Below, one piece after another: positions 27,301 to 37,045 of a stretch of 64,000 nucleotides of DNA. The stretch covers positions 1-64,000 of IMG/VR virus record IMGVR_UViG_3300008997_002311; one strand, written 5' to 3'. Source of the DNA: a virus. The number at the start of each line of letters is the position of its first letter. The stretch's first letter is position 1. The notes under the pieces are model-generated. The model made no database searches and was not told where the DNA came from. It was given only the letters and a program-made list of their open reading frames with translations. Both the position numbers and the translations under genes were made by a program.

Positions 27301-29915
27301 TAATGACGATGCCTACCGATATATCGTCTTCTTTAAATTATAATTGGTGCGCTCCTGTATGGTCAGTCCCTGGCGGTGCGACATACCCTCAGGGCACTCT
27401 TGGACCACAGCCCGTAAATGATAGTGGCGCCCCATCCGGATATAATGTTAGCGCAAATGGTAATTTTCAATTTAAACATTTTGATATTACTAAAGATCCC
27501 ACTTTTGCACCAAAATCAGATCCAACTAGCAAGAAGTGGGTAACCGTTATTCCAGGTGAAGTCCCGCCTGATTTCAATAGGGGAATGCCTGTTTTCTGCA
27601 CTTGGCTAGGTGGAACGTCTACAGTAGGATTCCACCAGATCAACGAGGGGATAAGAGAACCATCGTTAGTTAAAACTTACCTGACTAAAAAATCTGCAGC
27701 CTCAGCAACTCCTTGGTATGGACAGCGTTTTCCATATTCAAAACCACCTGTTACTCTTACACCGCTCGGCGTGATAACAGCTTCAAACGAAACATATTTT
27801 AATTATTCTAATGAGCCATTTTCTGCAGTTCCCAATAGGCACCCTAATGCGTTTTTTGAAATAAATCAATTAAACGAAGTTAATACTAAAAGATATTTTT
27901 CTGCCGAAGTTAACGATCCAAGAACCGTTAATCACTCTTTTTCTCATAGATACACACCATATAGAGAAACGGTTTCATCTTCTTTCTTTTCTGGATCTAT
28001 CGGAGTCGACGATTTTTATGCAACAGCTAGAGATTTTGATATTGTTTGGAATAGTACGAGATTAAAATTTGATCCACCGCCTGCAGCTTCATCTACAGAA
28101 ACTGGATATCTACTTTTTCCAGGAGACGAATTAATACTTGGCGTCGAAGCAGCGATCGCTGCTCCTTCGTATTATTGCTCTGGAAGTATAACTTGCATAA
28201 CAGGGTCTTATCTAAAGTTACTGCCCGGGGATTGCAAGATTACACTGGTCGGATCTTATGTTAAAGACAAAAAGAGAGTTTTAAATAATTCAGCTCAACA
28301 GCTATTAAATGCTAATGCTTCATTTGCGATCGGAATGGATATTGTCACCGATCAGTTTGAAATAGAGTCTAGAGATTCATATACTGGAAATTTCTTATCT
28401 CAAGAAATGTCAGGTGCCGTCGTTACACCGGTGGCCAAGTCCCCGATACAACCATCGACTATTGCAGTTCATCTCCCGCCATATGGCGCTTACCTGAACG
28501 GCAGAACTGTTTTAGAATGGCCAGGAATGGAAAATTTCCGAAACTACAGAAAAGTAGTTTCGGAGACACTCTATGAAAATATGGGAGATACATATGCATT
28601 CAATCGATTTGTTAAACTTTCTCAAAGCGGCTCTCTGTTTTATGATAGTTTAGTCCCCAATGTTCAAGATTTATGGGCGTCTTATACGCCATTCCAAATA
28701 GGGTATAATCCCAGTACGGTAACGCCCGTTCTTGGAATGACGTTATCTCCAGGTCCAGATGGAATAATTGATACGCGTCATAAACTTTCTGCATTTGGAA
28801 CTATTTCTAGAGCTTGGCTCCAAGCTCTTTGGCCAGGAGCTAAAGGAAGCGCTGATGTAATGAATCCAAGACAGTCTGAAATATTTTTAGAAGCTTATAA
28901 CGAAAACTGGAATAATTCTTTTCCCTATGAGCCAAAATATACCAGAAAGATGAAAACTGCAGATGGTGAAGTATTGACTATTCTGCCAACAAGAAATTCA
29001 GAGCAGAAGTTTGTAGGCGTGGCAAATGCTCATGACGGAAATGGCCCATCGCTCAGCCTTCAGCGGGGTATGGTTGGAATAGTTACCCCTCTTAAGATGA
29101 CGAATGTAAATAATCTGCTTCCAGATCCTGCTAGCCCGAGAGCTGGAGTAGATCAAGTTAACTTTTTAGATTCTCCCGGTTTAATAATGTGTTCTCCTAA
29201 AAAGAAGTCTAAAGGCTCAATTCCTTATGTTGCAGGCACAACCGCAGCCGGCTCCCCCCCAGACATAAATGCCTTTAGGAATGCTTATTTGGCACCAAAC
29301 CATAAATTTTGGTATCGCTCAGATGACTCTAAGATGCTTTTGAAATATCTTTACGGAATAGAAACTGGAAATGATTTCTTCGCAACAAGAACTTATACTT
29401 CTGGAGCAGCGCTACAGGATTCTAGAGAGTATATGATGGGAGCTAGCACCGGTATAATACGTTGCCCTTATGCTCCATCACCGAGAACTTATCCATACTA
29501 TCATCAAAAATTTATGACTACTAAACCCAGAGGCTGGAAATATGGAGTGATGAATGCACTTCCAATCGCGCCTTCCGCTATTTTCCGTGGTAATAGGTTC
29601 GGGCAGTTTAGAGATATGTTAGAACAGAGAAGAGATTCGGTGGTTTTCAATGTTGGAGGAGAAAGTGTGGACTTTTCCACACTTCCAGTTGTTGTTACTT
29701 TTAAAGAGCCATCTTGGAAGACGAATTTAACTGATCCTGGAGGCGAAGTATCTGTTTCTCCAGAAGAAACACACAGCTCCAATCTAAGCTTGTACGCCAC
29801 TAGTTCTGTTCCATATTTTGACGATCCAAAACAAGCTCAATATCCTACTGGCCGAAATAGATCTTCTGTATGTGATTTTAGAGATTATGTTGAAGTTACA
29901 ACTGACACGGAATAA
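24315..29915 (+). CDS. giant virion protein with N-terminal LamG/ConA-like lectin domain
   Basis: The 1866-residue protein starts with a charged segment (KRDFRRSEIPDLNQNFRNYR). Residues about 95-302 form a LamG-like jelly roll (PVTIAGWARMPSLDGD, GGKWFHFAVNIS, SIYINGEKVADGS, LEIHETAIWSKVL). The remaining 1500 or so residues are rich in Tyr, Pro, Asn and Ser with no recognised domain. No membrane helix or signal peptide is visible. ConA-like folds in phages often bind host glycans or mediate virion protein contacts. Its place in the structural block, coupled by ATGA to the gene before, supports a tail-periphery role. Confidence 0.66.
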   Translation: MKRDFRRSEIPDLNQNFRNYRSGASLLAHYVFGQYDSNTGTIENIAKGSSYAALTYESSVDPITESVYGSPYVGKTDLRSFSFKKLRKQSVRLVYSATGLSSNQAPVTIAGWARMPSLDGDGDATLSIFTSVTAGSTYSENVTGALKFTYRPSISKFSFSISGVDSNGSTTTLVLPTRVIQSFKNSKAIMGGKWFHFAVNISNSLTNGVSADDFISSHTSIYINGEKVADGSNATGGDGTSGNKLAGNFTIANLSTDLIFAKGPSDTGLLANFSTLEIHETAIWSKVLGAVEIKSLYEAAIMFVGSGVVSLPPRVQIQNVSNNAIVNPLNISVAQDIRLLNTSSFFDDTISREFGSEIFINYSAKVPVTSFSHIYSGVAENVILNHLITASVASPSLPPDIYVSASLGSAFSASHNVSTGSGIWSDETINRADFTAINYGDNSDRRYSYLNNSRPSGFIFPSYGRGYSWNTSKTPAPYEPFVDSAVTFDKWNQVWTKDSKIGLTFSASLDAPRTDRRIVSIPFTNLSTKNLRRYDAGAEDQDYDGFKGAGNSATASTTGFCFFDWKQGRWADKGDGLADGTNGIYHFRLIAERFYRWNWLTQSVDPGDLSSPSYPSNNSTFYLSESYIDGRGSGGPTMPIYKRDPVPGQVWRKCSPPIAGFDSIPRQFFPGFKDVDSLFSSRSYAESIKMPAFLTSNKYAGHPMVQYGAPQDTRYYAPDTQVIDTSNYLAAPFMLEKIILELPVEGIRTYSNKDRYPGNAYPQDDYVFFLYRQERNNPVSSKETSTAIQGVLSASNRYLICSGNVAVYANDCWDSDSRSVNPYGGAPVGLRGKSYTDHFYDTETGATNQFSPVNSPDQALPLLKWKLTGDPFNTVQDIKWSDKYLYYGYPSAFAGSTPAKEVTTGETNVVISMTPAVAPKRRYGRFWEHTQVLKVYSGNYEQLSKYGRLYYPGGGGTYRIPVNNQTAIRDSEGLNINKSFLFASSAISARNPNANIMTMPTDISSSLNYNWCAPVWSVPGGATYPQGTLGPQPVNDSGAPSGYNVSANGNFQFKHFDITKDPTFAPKSDPTSKKWVTVIPGEVPPDFNRGMPVFCTWLGGTSTVGFHQINEGIREPSLVKTYLTKKSAASATPWYGQRFPYSKPPVTLTPLGVITASNETYFNYSNEPFSAVPNRHPNAFFEINQLNEVNTKRYFSAEVNDPRTVNHSFSHRYTPYRETVSSSFFSGSIGVDDFYATARDFDIVWNSTRLKFDPPPAASSTETGYLLFPGDELILGVEAAIAAPSYYCSGSITCITGSYLKLLPGDCKITLVGSYVKDKKRVLNNSAQQLLNANASFAIGMDIVTDQFEIESRDSYTGNFLSQEMSGAVVTPVAKSPIQPSTIAVHLPPYGAYLNGRTVLEWPGMENFRNYRKVVSETLYENMGDTYAFNRFVKLSQSGSLFYDSLVPNVQDLWASYTPFQIGYNPSTVTPVLGMTLSPGPDGIIDTRHKLSAFGTISRAWLQALWPGAKGSADVMNPRQSEIFLEAYNENWNNSFPYEPKYTRKMKTADGEVLTILPTRNSEQKFVGVANAHDGNGPSLSLQRGMVGIVTPLKMTNVNNLLPDPASPRAGVDQVNFLDSPGLIMCSPKKKSKGSIPYVAGTTAAGSPPDINAFRNAYLAPNHKFWYRSDDSKMLLKYLYGIETGNDFFATRTYTSGAALQDSREYMMGASTGIIRCPYAPSPRTYPYYHQKFMTTKPRGWKYGVMNALPIAPSAIFRGNRFGQFRDMLEQRRDSVVFNVGGESVDFSTLPVVVTFKEPSWKTNLTDPGGEVSVSPEETHSSNLSLYATSSVPYFDDPKQAQYPTGRNRSSVCDFRDYVEVTTDTE

Positions 29916-29995
29916 CCATTTATAATATCTCTCTTTTTTAGGCTGCATATTTATGGTATACTTTAGAAACAAGATCACTATCTAAGAGCGAATCT
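29916..29995 (+). promoter_or_regulatory. intergenic leader before the first fibre gene
   Basis: The 80-base gap is AT-rich. It holds TATTTATGGTATACTTTAG at 29948-29966, where GTATACTT at 29956-29963 shares ATACTT with the leaders of the two fibre-region genes further downstream. It is a candidate phage late-promoter element 33 bases before the ATG. The ribosome-binding site is weak (AAGAGCG), and no terminator hairpin is visible. Confidence 0.25.
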
Positions 29996-32900
29996 ATGGC
30001 CAGAATTAAAAAATCTAAGCTTAAAACTAGCGATTTCTTAACCATATCTAACAGTCGATCTGGAAAAATCGATACTTTAGTAGCTCCTAATGATTTGCAG
30101 ATCGGTTTAGATGACGCAGGCTTTCGATCTTCTCTTACTTCTACTGGAATAATAGTCGCCAAGCAGGGTTTTTCTGGCTCTTTAACTAAATTAGTAGATG
30201 GTAGCCCATATCTTAAAGCTGGAAGTAACGTTGCTTTAGCGACAGGCTCTGATGGAGCAGTAACAATTTCTGCTTCTGGATTTACAAATAATCCATTGAC
30301 TGCTACAGTTGCTGGCGGTTTATTTTTTGATACTGGCACCACTTACGATGGGTCTGCTGCAAAAACTTTAGCTATTGATATATTCCAGTCTCGGGGTCTC
30401 AGTATCCATTCAAGCTATGGTCTGCAAATTGATTTTACATCAGCTTCATCTGCAACCCCAGTAACTTCAGACAGAATTTTAATCGGTGACGCTGGTTCTT
30501 CATATGCTGCAAAATACTGCACAATAAGTGATATATTAAGCTTAGGGACCACTAGCACACTTTCAAATGCAATAACTTTTGGAAACGGAATAGAAGATTC
30601 TGCAGGTGCAGCTTCATCTTATAATAATACGGCTGCAGTCACTTTAGCAATAACTGCAGAATCTTCTAAGGGTATAGGAGTAACTTCAAGTGGAGTAAAA
30701 ATAGACCCTTCCACACTATCTTCTGCTACTGTAGCTACTGGTGACAAAGTTTTAATTGGAGATGTTGACGACAGCGATAATATAAAGTATGTAACAGCCC
30801 AATCAATTGCCAACTTGGCAACAGTTGGAACATTAGATAACGCTCTGACCGTTGGAGATGGACTACAGTTAGATTCAGGAACAACTTTTACAGGAGCTAG
30901 CGCTAGAACAATTTCAGCCCAAGCTGCTGACGCTACAATTTCAGTTGGTGGTTCTGGTTTAAGCGTTTTAAAAGTTCCTAATCATCTTACGAGTGCACGT
31001 GGTATTTCTAGTTTTTCTTACGACGGCTCAACTTCTAGTGTTTCAGTTGCAGTAGCATTAAGGTCGAACGGGGGAATAGGTTTTGACACAGACGATAAAT
31101 TAGCGCTCAACATCTATAATTTAGCAGACGCAGATATTTCTCTTTATGACTATATTCCATTTTATGACTATAGTGGAGGAACTTCAGCAGTTTCAAAAAC
31201 CTCAGTTGGTCAATTAAAAACTTTAATATCAGGGGATATTACTGCTGTTTTAGCTGGAAACGGTCTCACTGGAGGAGGGACTTCAGGAGATGTTACTTTA
31301 GCTATAGACGACAGTATTGTTGCGACGGTGTCTGGAGCTACTTTTACTGGAGGTGTTAATTTTAATTCTGGTGCAGATTTTACAGGTGCAGCTAAATTTA
31401 ACACTGGATTAAGTGGCTCATTAACTAAGCTCGCAGATGGAAGCGACTTTTTAATACCTGGCGCAAACGTATCTTTGAGTGTCGGTGCAAAAGGCCAAAT
31501 TACTATTAGCGCAGTCGCTGGCGGCGGCGGAATAGCAGATGGAAATGCTGAGTATTTAGTGCTGGCAGCTACAGGGTCATTATCTAATGAAAGAGTGCTT
31601 ACTATGGGCACTGGACTAACTTCTTCTGATTCTGGCGCAGGAAACAACTATACGCTAACGGTAAGAGATTCTATTTTCGCAGCCTTAACTGGTTCTCAGT
31701 TCTCCGGAAACATCGGAGCAACAGGATCTATAGGATCTACTACTCTCGTAACTTCTCCAGCCTTTTCTGGGTCTTTAACACGCCTTCAAAATGGTTCTTC
31801 TTATTTAGTCGCTGGAACTGGAATAACTATAGCATCTGCATCTAACGGCCAGGTAACAATCACAGGAAACGTTGGCGATATTACAGGCGTCACCGCCGGT
31901 ACTGGACTTACCGGAGGAGGCACTTCTGGCGATGTTACTTTAAATGTAGATGATGGAGTAGTGGCCACAGTTTCTGGATCTACTTTTACAGGCGCTGTCC
32001 AGTTTAATTCAGGGATGAGTGGATCTCTTACACAACTTACAGATGGATCGTCTTATATAGTCGCTGGATCTGGAATCACGATAGCATCTGCTTCAAATGG
32101 CGCAATCACTATCACGAATGACGGTACGGTAGGAGATATTACAGGCGTCACCGCTGGAACTGGCTTAAGCGGTGGAGGGACGTCTGGTGATGTAACTCTC
32201 AATATAAGAGACTCTATCGTAGCTACCCTAACAGGTTCTCAGTTTTCTGGAAATGTTGGCGTAACAGGATCGATCGGATCTACTACTCTCATAACAGCTC
32301 CATCATTTTCCGGGTCTTTGACTCACTTACAAGATGGCACTTCATATATTTTAGCTGGCGCTAATATAACTGTAGCTTCTGCCTCGAATGGGTCTATTAC
32401 AATAACCTCCGCTGATACGACTTATACAGCAGGCGACGGCCTAGACCTTTCAGGCACTATTTTCAGTGCAGATTTAAAATCATCTGGCGGTTTGAAAATA
32501 GATTCTACTGAGATGGCTATTGATGACTCTGTTGTCGCTACCGTTTCTGGTTCTACGTTCACAGGTGCAGTTAAGTTTGATTCAGGAATGAGTGGTTCAC
32601 TTACGCAACTTACAGATGGAACGTCATATTTGATAGCTGGTTCTGGGATCGGAATTACTTCAGCGTCTAACGGCGCAATTACAATTACAAATGACGGAAC
32701 CGTTGGAGATATTACTGGAGTTACTGCTGGCACTGGATTAACTGGCGGTGGTACCTCTGGGACGGTAACTCTAAACATCAATGATTCTATTGTCGCCACT
32801 CTTTCTGGTTCTCAGTTTTCTGGAGAGGTTGGTGTAACAGGATCGATCGGATCTACTACAGTCATAACTTCACCAGCATTTTCAGGATCTTTAACAAATC

Positions 32901-35900
32901 TTCAAGATGGTACTTCATATCTAGTTGCTGGAAACAATATCCAGATAGCAACCGGTTCTTCAGGCGCAATTACAATTACGGGGACTTCTACAGGCGATAT
33001 TACTTCTGTAGTCGCTGGAATCGGATTATCGGGCGGTGGAGCTTCTGGAGATGTTACTTTAAATATAGACAATAGCGTTGTAGCTACCCTGACAGGATCT
33101 CAGTTCTCCGGGAATGTAGGAGTAACTGGATCTATAGGGTCAACGACAGCTATTACTTCTCCAGCCTTCTCTGGGTCTTTAACACAACTTCAAAATGGTA
33201 CTTCTTATTTAGTCGCTGGCGCAAACATAACAATAGCTTCAGCTTCAAGTGGCCAAATTACTATTACCAGTACAGCAACATCAACTGATTCATATTTCGA
33301 TAGTCCCTCTAGTGGCAATTTAGTTACAACCGGGTCTACTAGCTTTTCTGGCGGAAAAGGTTCTTCTTATGAGACTTCCAACGTTGGAACTGATACTTTT
33401 TTCTTTGTTAGCGGATCTTTAACGTCTAAAGATACCACAACCCGCGGTACTGCTGTATTTGGTGGCGATCTAGTTGTTTCTGGAACAATGTATGGAACAG
33501 GAACTATTGGACCAGCTGAAGATGGAACTTATACTGATGGCCTTTTTGCTAGCTTTGTATCTACTACTCCAATAGGTACAGCAATAGACAGGTTTAACGA
33601 AGTGCTTAAAGCTCTTTCACCTGCTCCTGCTCCAGATCTAGATAATATAAACAGTGCAGAAACCGGTGTTACTTCTTTCCTTTCTTTTGGTACTAGTAAT
33701 GCTGTTGGTGGTTATACTAATGTGGCGGCTTCAGCAGGGCTAGGTTCTGCCGTAGATGTCAATGGTGCATATCAAATAACTACAGCTAGTAATAATATTA
33801 GAGTTGCAACTTTTGCAGGTTCAACTTCTATGACGGGAACGCTGAATTCTGATATAGCGGCTAGCAATTACTCTAATGGAGTAACCAACTACTTTACATC
33901 TTCTTTTGGCGATGCTAATACTGGCGTTTTAAGATTAATGGTTAACGGCTCTAATGTTAAAGAGATAGATTTAACTGTTGGGTCAATAGGCTCTGGTATT
34001 CCAGGCGCAGGTACGGGAACTTACACGAATTCTAATGGCTCTGGGTTTATTCAATTTTCTCAAACTGGATCAGCAGTATTTTCTGATAGCAATACTTTAG
34101 CTTTCTTTCAACACCGTACAGGAAAATATGTAGTGTCTACCACAGACCAAAGAGATGGCTGGAATTATGCAAGAGTTCTCCACGTAGTAACTGGAAGCAC
34201 AAAACAAACAAATTACATAGAGTGGGTTAATGATTCTAATGCCAATGCTTTGGCAGCTAGCGGCGAAAAAATTGATAACTTCGATTTAGGAAAGGGGATA
34301 CACCTTTCCGGAATTCAATATTACATTAGCGGCACTGCAGACTACAAAGTAAACGTTAGCAATGTCTATAGAAATGTTTATAGCGGATCTTCTACTTTTA
34401 ATACTACTAATTGTTCTATATCTAGCCAAACAATTCCATCTCTTAATACTGGAGCTGGTGAAAATAACACAACAGTTCTTAAAGTTACTGGTTCTGCTAC
34501 TATTACAGCAACAACTTTATTAAACCAGTCTATAGCATCTTCAATTAATGTCGACCATCCAATCAAAAGCAATCTTTCTACTGGGGGTGCAGTAACTTCT
34601 GGTGGAATTCTTTTATATAGTGCATCTAATGATTCTACTGTATTAGTAGAAACTTTTAAGAGAGAAAACTATAGAATAACATCAGCTTCTTATGACACTC
34701 AATCTTCTGTTACTGATGCTGCAGCTTCTTGGAATTCTACTTTTCATCTTTCTTCTTCGCTTTCTCAATCTGATGGATTAATATTTTATAACCAAAAGCT
34801 CTATACACCTACAAATTCTTTGCTTTCGGGAGATTTTAGAAACAGTGCTGATGGAGGCTCAATCACTTACGCTCCAGCGTCAAATCCAAACTATTCTGGA
34901 TTGACTTCTGGCATTAAAACATTTTATAGATATTTTCAAAATACTGGTGCAGCAAAAAGAGACTTTTCTATAGATATTGATGGTTCCGGAACTATAGTTC
35001 AACAAGGCACAACTAATGATACTTCAAAAATATCTGTTTTATTTAAGCTTCCAAATACGAGCACATATCAAACAGGATGGCTTGATTTAAGTCAGGCGTT
35101 TGTTGCAGGAAGCTACTCAAATGCAGCTGGGTGTTTAGTTGGAAGTCTAGATTCTAGCTTAGATGCAGTCAATATAGCAACTTTTGGAACTCAATCTATT
35201 GGAACCAATGAATACATTGTGGCGAAAATAGAGGCTAGCGCTTCTTGGACTGGAAATATAGATGACATTACTATATCTTTTGGCGCTGGAACAGGAGTTG
35301 CGCCTTCTGAAGCTCCAGCATTAGATGATATAGATTGCGACGATTCAGGAACTGGAACAAAACTTTCTTTTGGAAGCGCTCAATCTATCTCTGGGTACAC
35401 TAATGTAGCGGCTTCTGCTGGTTTAGGTTCGGCAGTAGATGTAAATGGAAATTATATACAAACTAACTCTGGGAACAATTTAAGAAGAGCAGTTTTTGAT
35501 GGATCTACTATAGTAAATGGAACTCTTAATGAAGATGTTTCATCTAATGGATCTAGTTACGTAGCTAATGCTTTTAGCAGTGGATCTTTTGGATCTCTTA
35601 AACTAGAAGTTAATGGTTCTGTAGTGCATACTACTAACTTAGTGAATTTTAGTTCTGGAAATAGTTTGAATGGAAATAGTTCTGGTTTTAAAAGTTTGCT
35701 GTCTGCTACGCCTGGGGAATATAGCGGAAACAGCGTACCAGATTATACGTTGATATATAGAACAGGCGAATTTCAAGTTGGAACAGCCGATCAGCGCGAC
35801 GGCTGGAATTATGTTAGGGTGATTCATTCAGTTAATGGATCTGATACAGTAACAAATTATGTAGAGTGGGTTAATGATCCAAATTCAGATGCGTTGTCAA

Positions 35901-37045
35901 CATCTGGAGAAGTTTTTGATAACTTTGGATCTAATTCTACATTATTTTATCAAAGTGGCGTAAAATACTTTATATCTTGCACATCTAGTTTTGCTTATTC
36001 TGCTGAGAATGTTTATAAAAACGTTTATTCTAGAAACTCTGCGGCTGTTACATCTCCAGTTAGAAGCAATATAAACGTAACGCAAATATCAATTAACGGA
36101 GACGGAGTAACTAACAGCACTAACGCAAACTATTTTAGCTCTCTTGCTTCTTTAGACACATCTATTGCAAATTGCGAACAAAAAAATATCGGTGTGACAG
36201 GATCTATTTCTTTCGGCCAAAGCAATTCTACGGTCGGTCCATATGGAGCAGGGTATTATACAGCTTCTATTTCTGGACAAGTCCTTCACCCTCTAAAAAG
36301 TAACACTACAACTTCTACTTTTGCTAAATCCAACTTTTTAGTATTTAGCGCTAGCCAAACTTCTACAAAATATACTACAGAAAATTTTGATGACGAAAAC
36401 TATAGATTAACATCTGGCTCTTTTACAACTCAGTTATCAGTCAACAGCGCAACTTGGGACCCTTCTATTTCTATGAATGATGGATCTCAAGCTGCTTATT
36501 ATGACGGATTGCTAATATATAATGGTCGTTTAATTAGTCCAAAAACCGGAGCTATGGGCAATGGAGATTTCCGAAGCGTAAGAGATGGAGGAACGCTACA
36601 GTCTCCTGATAGCAATGTAAATTATTCTTCTTTGAGCTTGAGCACTAGAAACTACACAAGATATTTTGAAAACAATACCACAAACGACGTACCCCAAATA
36701 AACGTTATGATGACAGGAAGCGCGACATTAGTAGCACAATCTGGCCCAAATTCTGGATCTTTAGGAGCTAATAATAATTTTCATTGCTCGGTTAAAATAC
36801 CTGGAAAGACGGGCTGGCTTGATATCGCAAAACCTTCTGCTGGAGCTGGTACCACATCAGATAACGATGGAGGCTTAAGCGGAGACTTAACATCTGCAGT
36901 TAGTCCTACTGGAATTTTAAATATTTGTACTTTTAATGCAGAGACTCAAAATGGTACCACTTCGGGTGCAGAATATGTAGTAATAAGAATAATTGCTCAC
37001 GAAAATTGGATAGGAAACTTATCTAATATTACAGTTGGATATTAA
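29996..37045 (+). CDS. giant repeat-containing tail fibre protein
   Basis: The 2349-residue protein begins with a basic segment (ARIKKSKLKTSDFLTISN). Residues 60-1100 contain eight copies of a module with the core SGSLTxLxDGxSYLxAG, usually flanked by GTGLTGGGTSGDVTLN, VVATVSGSTFTGAV or TGSQFSGNVGVTGSIGSTT. The layout suggests a beta-structured, trimeric fibre shaft. Residues about 1209-1765 and 1769-2349 are two diverged copies of a single large domain (YTNVAASAGLGSAVDVNG, QRDGWNYxRV, TNYxEWVND), probably the distal head region. There is no enzyme motif. The following fibre gene abuts it with no gap. Function as a receptor-binding or structural fibre is inferred. Confidence 0.8.
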   Translation: MARIKKSKLKTSDFLTISNSRSGKIDTLVAPNDLQIGLDDAGFRSSLTSTGIIVAKQGFSGSLTKLVDGSPYLKAGSNVALATGSDGAVTISASGFTNNPLTATVAGGLFFDTGTTYDGSAAKTLAIDIFQSRGLSIHSSYGLQIDFTSASSATPVTSDRILIGDAGSSYAAKYCTISDILSLGTTSTLSNAITFGNGIEDSAGAASSYNNTAAVTLAITAESSKGIGVTSSGVKIDPSTLSSATVATGDKVLIGDVDDSDNIKYVTAQSIANLATVGTLDNALTVGDGLQLDSGTTFTGASARTISAQAADATISVGGSGLSVLKVPNHLTSARGISSFSYDGSTSSVSVAVALRSNGGIGFDTDDKLALNIYNLADADISLYDYIPFYDYSGGTSAVSKTSVGQLKTLISGDITAVLAGNGLTGGGTSGDVTLAIDDSIVATVSGATFTGGVNFNSGADFTGAAKFNTGLSGSLTKLADGSDFLIPGANVSLSVGAKGQITISAVAGGGGIADGNAEYLVLAATGSLSNERVLTMGTGLTSSDSGAGNNYTLTVRDSIFAALTGSQFSGNIGATGSIGSTTLVTSPAFSGSLTRLQNGSSYLVAGTGITIASASNGQVTITGNVGDITGVTAGTGLTGGGTSGDVTLNVDDGVVATVSGSTFTGAVQFNSGMSGSLTQLTDGSSYIVAGSGITIASASNGAITITNDGTVGDITGVTAGTGLSGGGTSGDVTLNIRDSIVATLTGSQFSGNVGVTGSIGSTTLITAPSFSGSLTHLQDGTSYILAGANITVASASNGSITITSADTTYTAGDGLDLSGTIFSADLKSSGGLKIDSTEMAIDDSVVATVSGSTFTGAVKFDSGMSGSLTQLTDGTSYLIAGSGIGITSASNGAITITNDGTVGDITGVTAGTGLTGGGTSGTVTLNINDSIVATLSGSQFSGEVGVTGSIGSTTVITSPAFSGSLTNLQDGTSYLVAGNNIQIATGSSGAITITGTSTGDITSVVAGIGLSGGGASGDVTLNIDNSVVATLTGSQFSGNVGVTGSIGSTTAITSPAFSGSLTQLQNGTSYLVAGANITIASASSGQITITSTATSTDSYFDSPSSGNLVTTGSTSFSGGKGSSYETSNVGTDTFFFVSGSLTSKDTTTRGTAVFGGDLVVSGTMYGTGTIGPAEDGTYTDGLFASFVSTTPIGTAIDRFNEVLKALSPAPAPDLDNINSAETGVTSFLSFGTSNAVGGYTNVAASAGLGSAVDVNGAYQITTASNNIRVATFAGSTSMTGTLNSDIAASNYSNGVTNYFTSSFGDANTGVLRLMVNGSNVKEIDLTVGSIGSGIPGAGTGTYTNSNGSGFIQFSQTGSAVFSDSNTLAFFQHRTGKYVVSTTDQRDGWNYARVLHVVTGSTKQTNYIEWVNDSNANALAASGEKIDNFDLGKGIHLSGIQYYISGTADYKVNVSNVYRNVYSGSSTFNTTNCSISSQTIPSLNTGAGENNTTVLKVTGSATITATTLLNQSIASSINVDHPIKSNLSTGGAVTSGGILLYSASNDSTVLVETFKRENYRITSASYDTQSSVTDAAASWNSTFHLSSSLSQSDGLIFYNQKLYTPTNSLLSGDFRNSADGGSITYAPASNPNYSGLTSGIKTFYRYFQNTGAAKRDFSIDIDGSGTIVQQGTTNDTSKISVLFKLPNTSTYQTGWLDLSQAFVAGSYSNAAGCLVGSLDSSLDAVNIATFGTQSIGTNEYIVAKIEASASWTGNIDDITISFGAGTGVAPSEAPALDDIDCDDSGTGTKLSFGSAQSISGYTNVAASAGLGSAVDVNGNYIQTNSGNNLRRAVFDGSTIVNGTLNEDVSSNGSSYVANAFSSGSFGSLKLEVNGSVVHTTNLVNFSSGNSLNGNSSGFKSLLSATPGEYSGNSVPDYTLIYRTGEFQVGTADQRDGWNYVRVIHSVNGSDTVTNYVEWVNDPNSDALSTSGEVFDNFGSNSTLFYQSGVKYFISCTSSFAYSAENVYKNVYSRNSAAVTSPVRSNINVTQISINGDGVTNSTNANYFSSLASLDTSIANCEQKNIGVTGSISFGQSNSTVGPYGAGYYTASISGQVLHPLKSNTTTSTFAKSNFLVFSASQTSTKYTTENFDDENYRLTSGSFTTQLSVNSATWDPSISMNDGSQAAYYDGLLIYNGRLISPKTGAMGNGDFRSVRDGGTLQSPDSNVNYSSLSLSTRNYTRYFENNTTNDVPQINVMMTGSATLVAQSGPNSGSLGANNNFHCSVKIPGKTGWLDIAKPSAGAGTTSDNDGGLSGDLTSAVSPTGILNICTFNAETQNGTTSGAEYVVIRIIAHENWIGNLSNITVGY
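31250..33280 (+). repeat. fibre-shaft repeat array (about 280-290 bp period)
   Basis: Seven modules coding for SGSLTxLxDGxSYLxAG-type segments recur at about 31410, 31765, 32020, 32310, 32590, 32880 and 33170; an eighth, more isolated copy lies near 30176. Two flavours alternate: one preceded by GSIGSTT plus PAFSGSLT, the other by FTGAV plus SGMSGSLT. Several blocks are nearly identical at DNA level (for example the region coding TGSIGSTT). Two more copies lie in the next gene near 37940 and 38720. Confidence 0.85.
33621..37042 (+). repeat. tandem duplication of a large fibre domain
   Basis: Copy one is 33621-35300 and copy two 35302-37042, each about 560-580 residues. Shared landmarks in the same order are APxLDxI, GYTNVAASAGLGSAVDVNG, GTLNxD, QRDGWNYxRV, TNYxEWVND, YxNVYS, HPxKSN, ENYRxTSxS, DGLxxYNxxL, GDFRxxxDGG and a closing GNxxxITxxx segment. 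Divergence is substantial, so the duplication is old or under diversifying pressure. Confidence 0.85.

Noticed and set aside
29938-30342. Long reading frame on the minus strand over the start of the giant fibre gene
   Set aside because: It is a shadow of repeat-rich coding sequence; no ribosome-binding site, and the encoded text is low-complexity antisense of the fibre repeats. Similar shadows at 31210-31647, 32422-32799 and 40256-40789 were rejected for the same reason.
30176-33280. CRISPR-like periodic repeats
   Set aside because: The period is about 280-290 bases, repeats are in-frame coding sequence with synonymous variation, and there are no short identical repeats with unique spacers.
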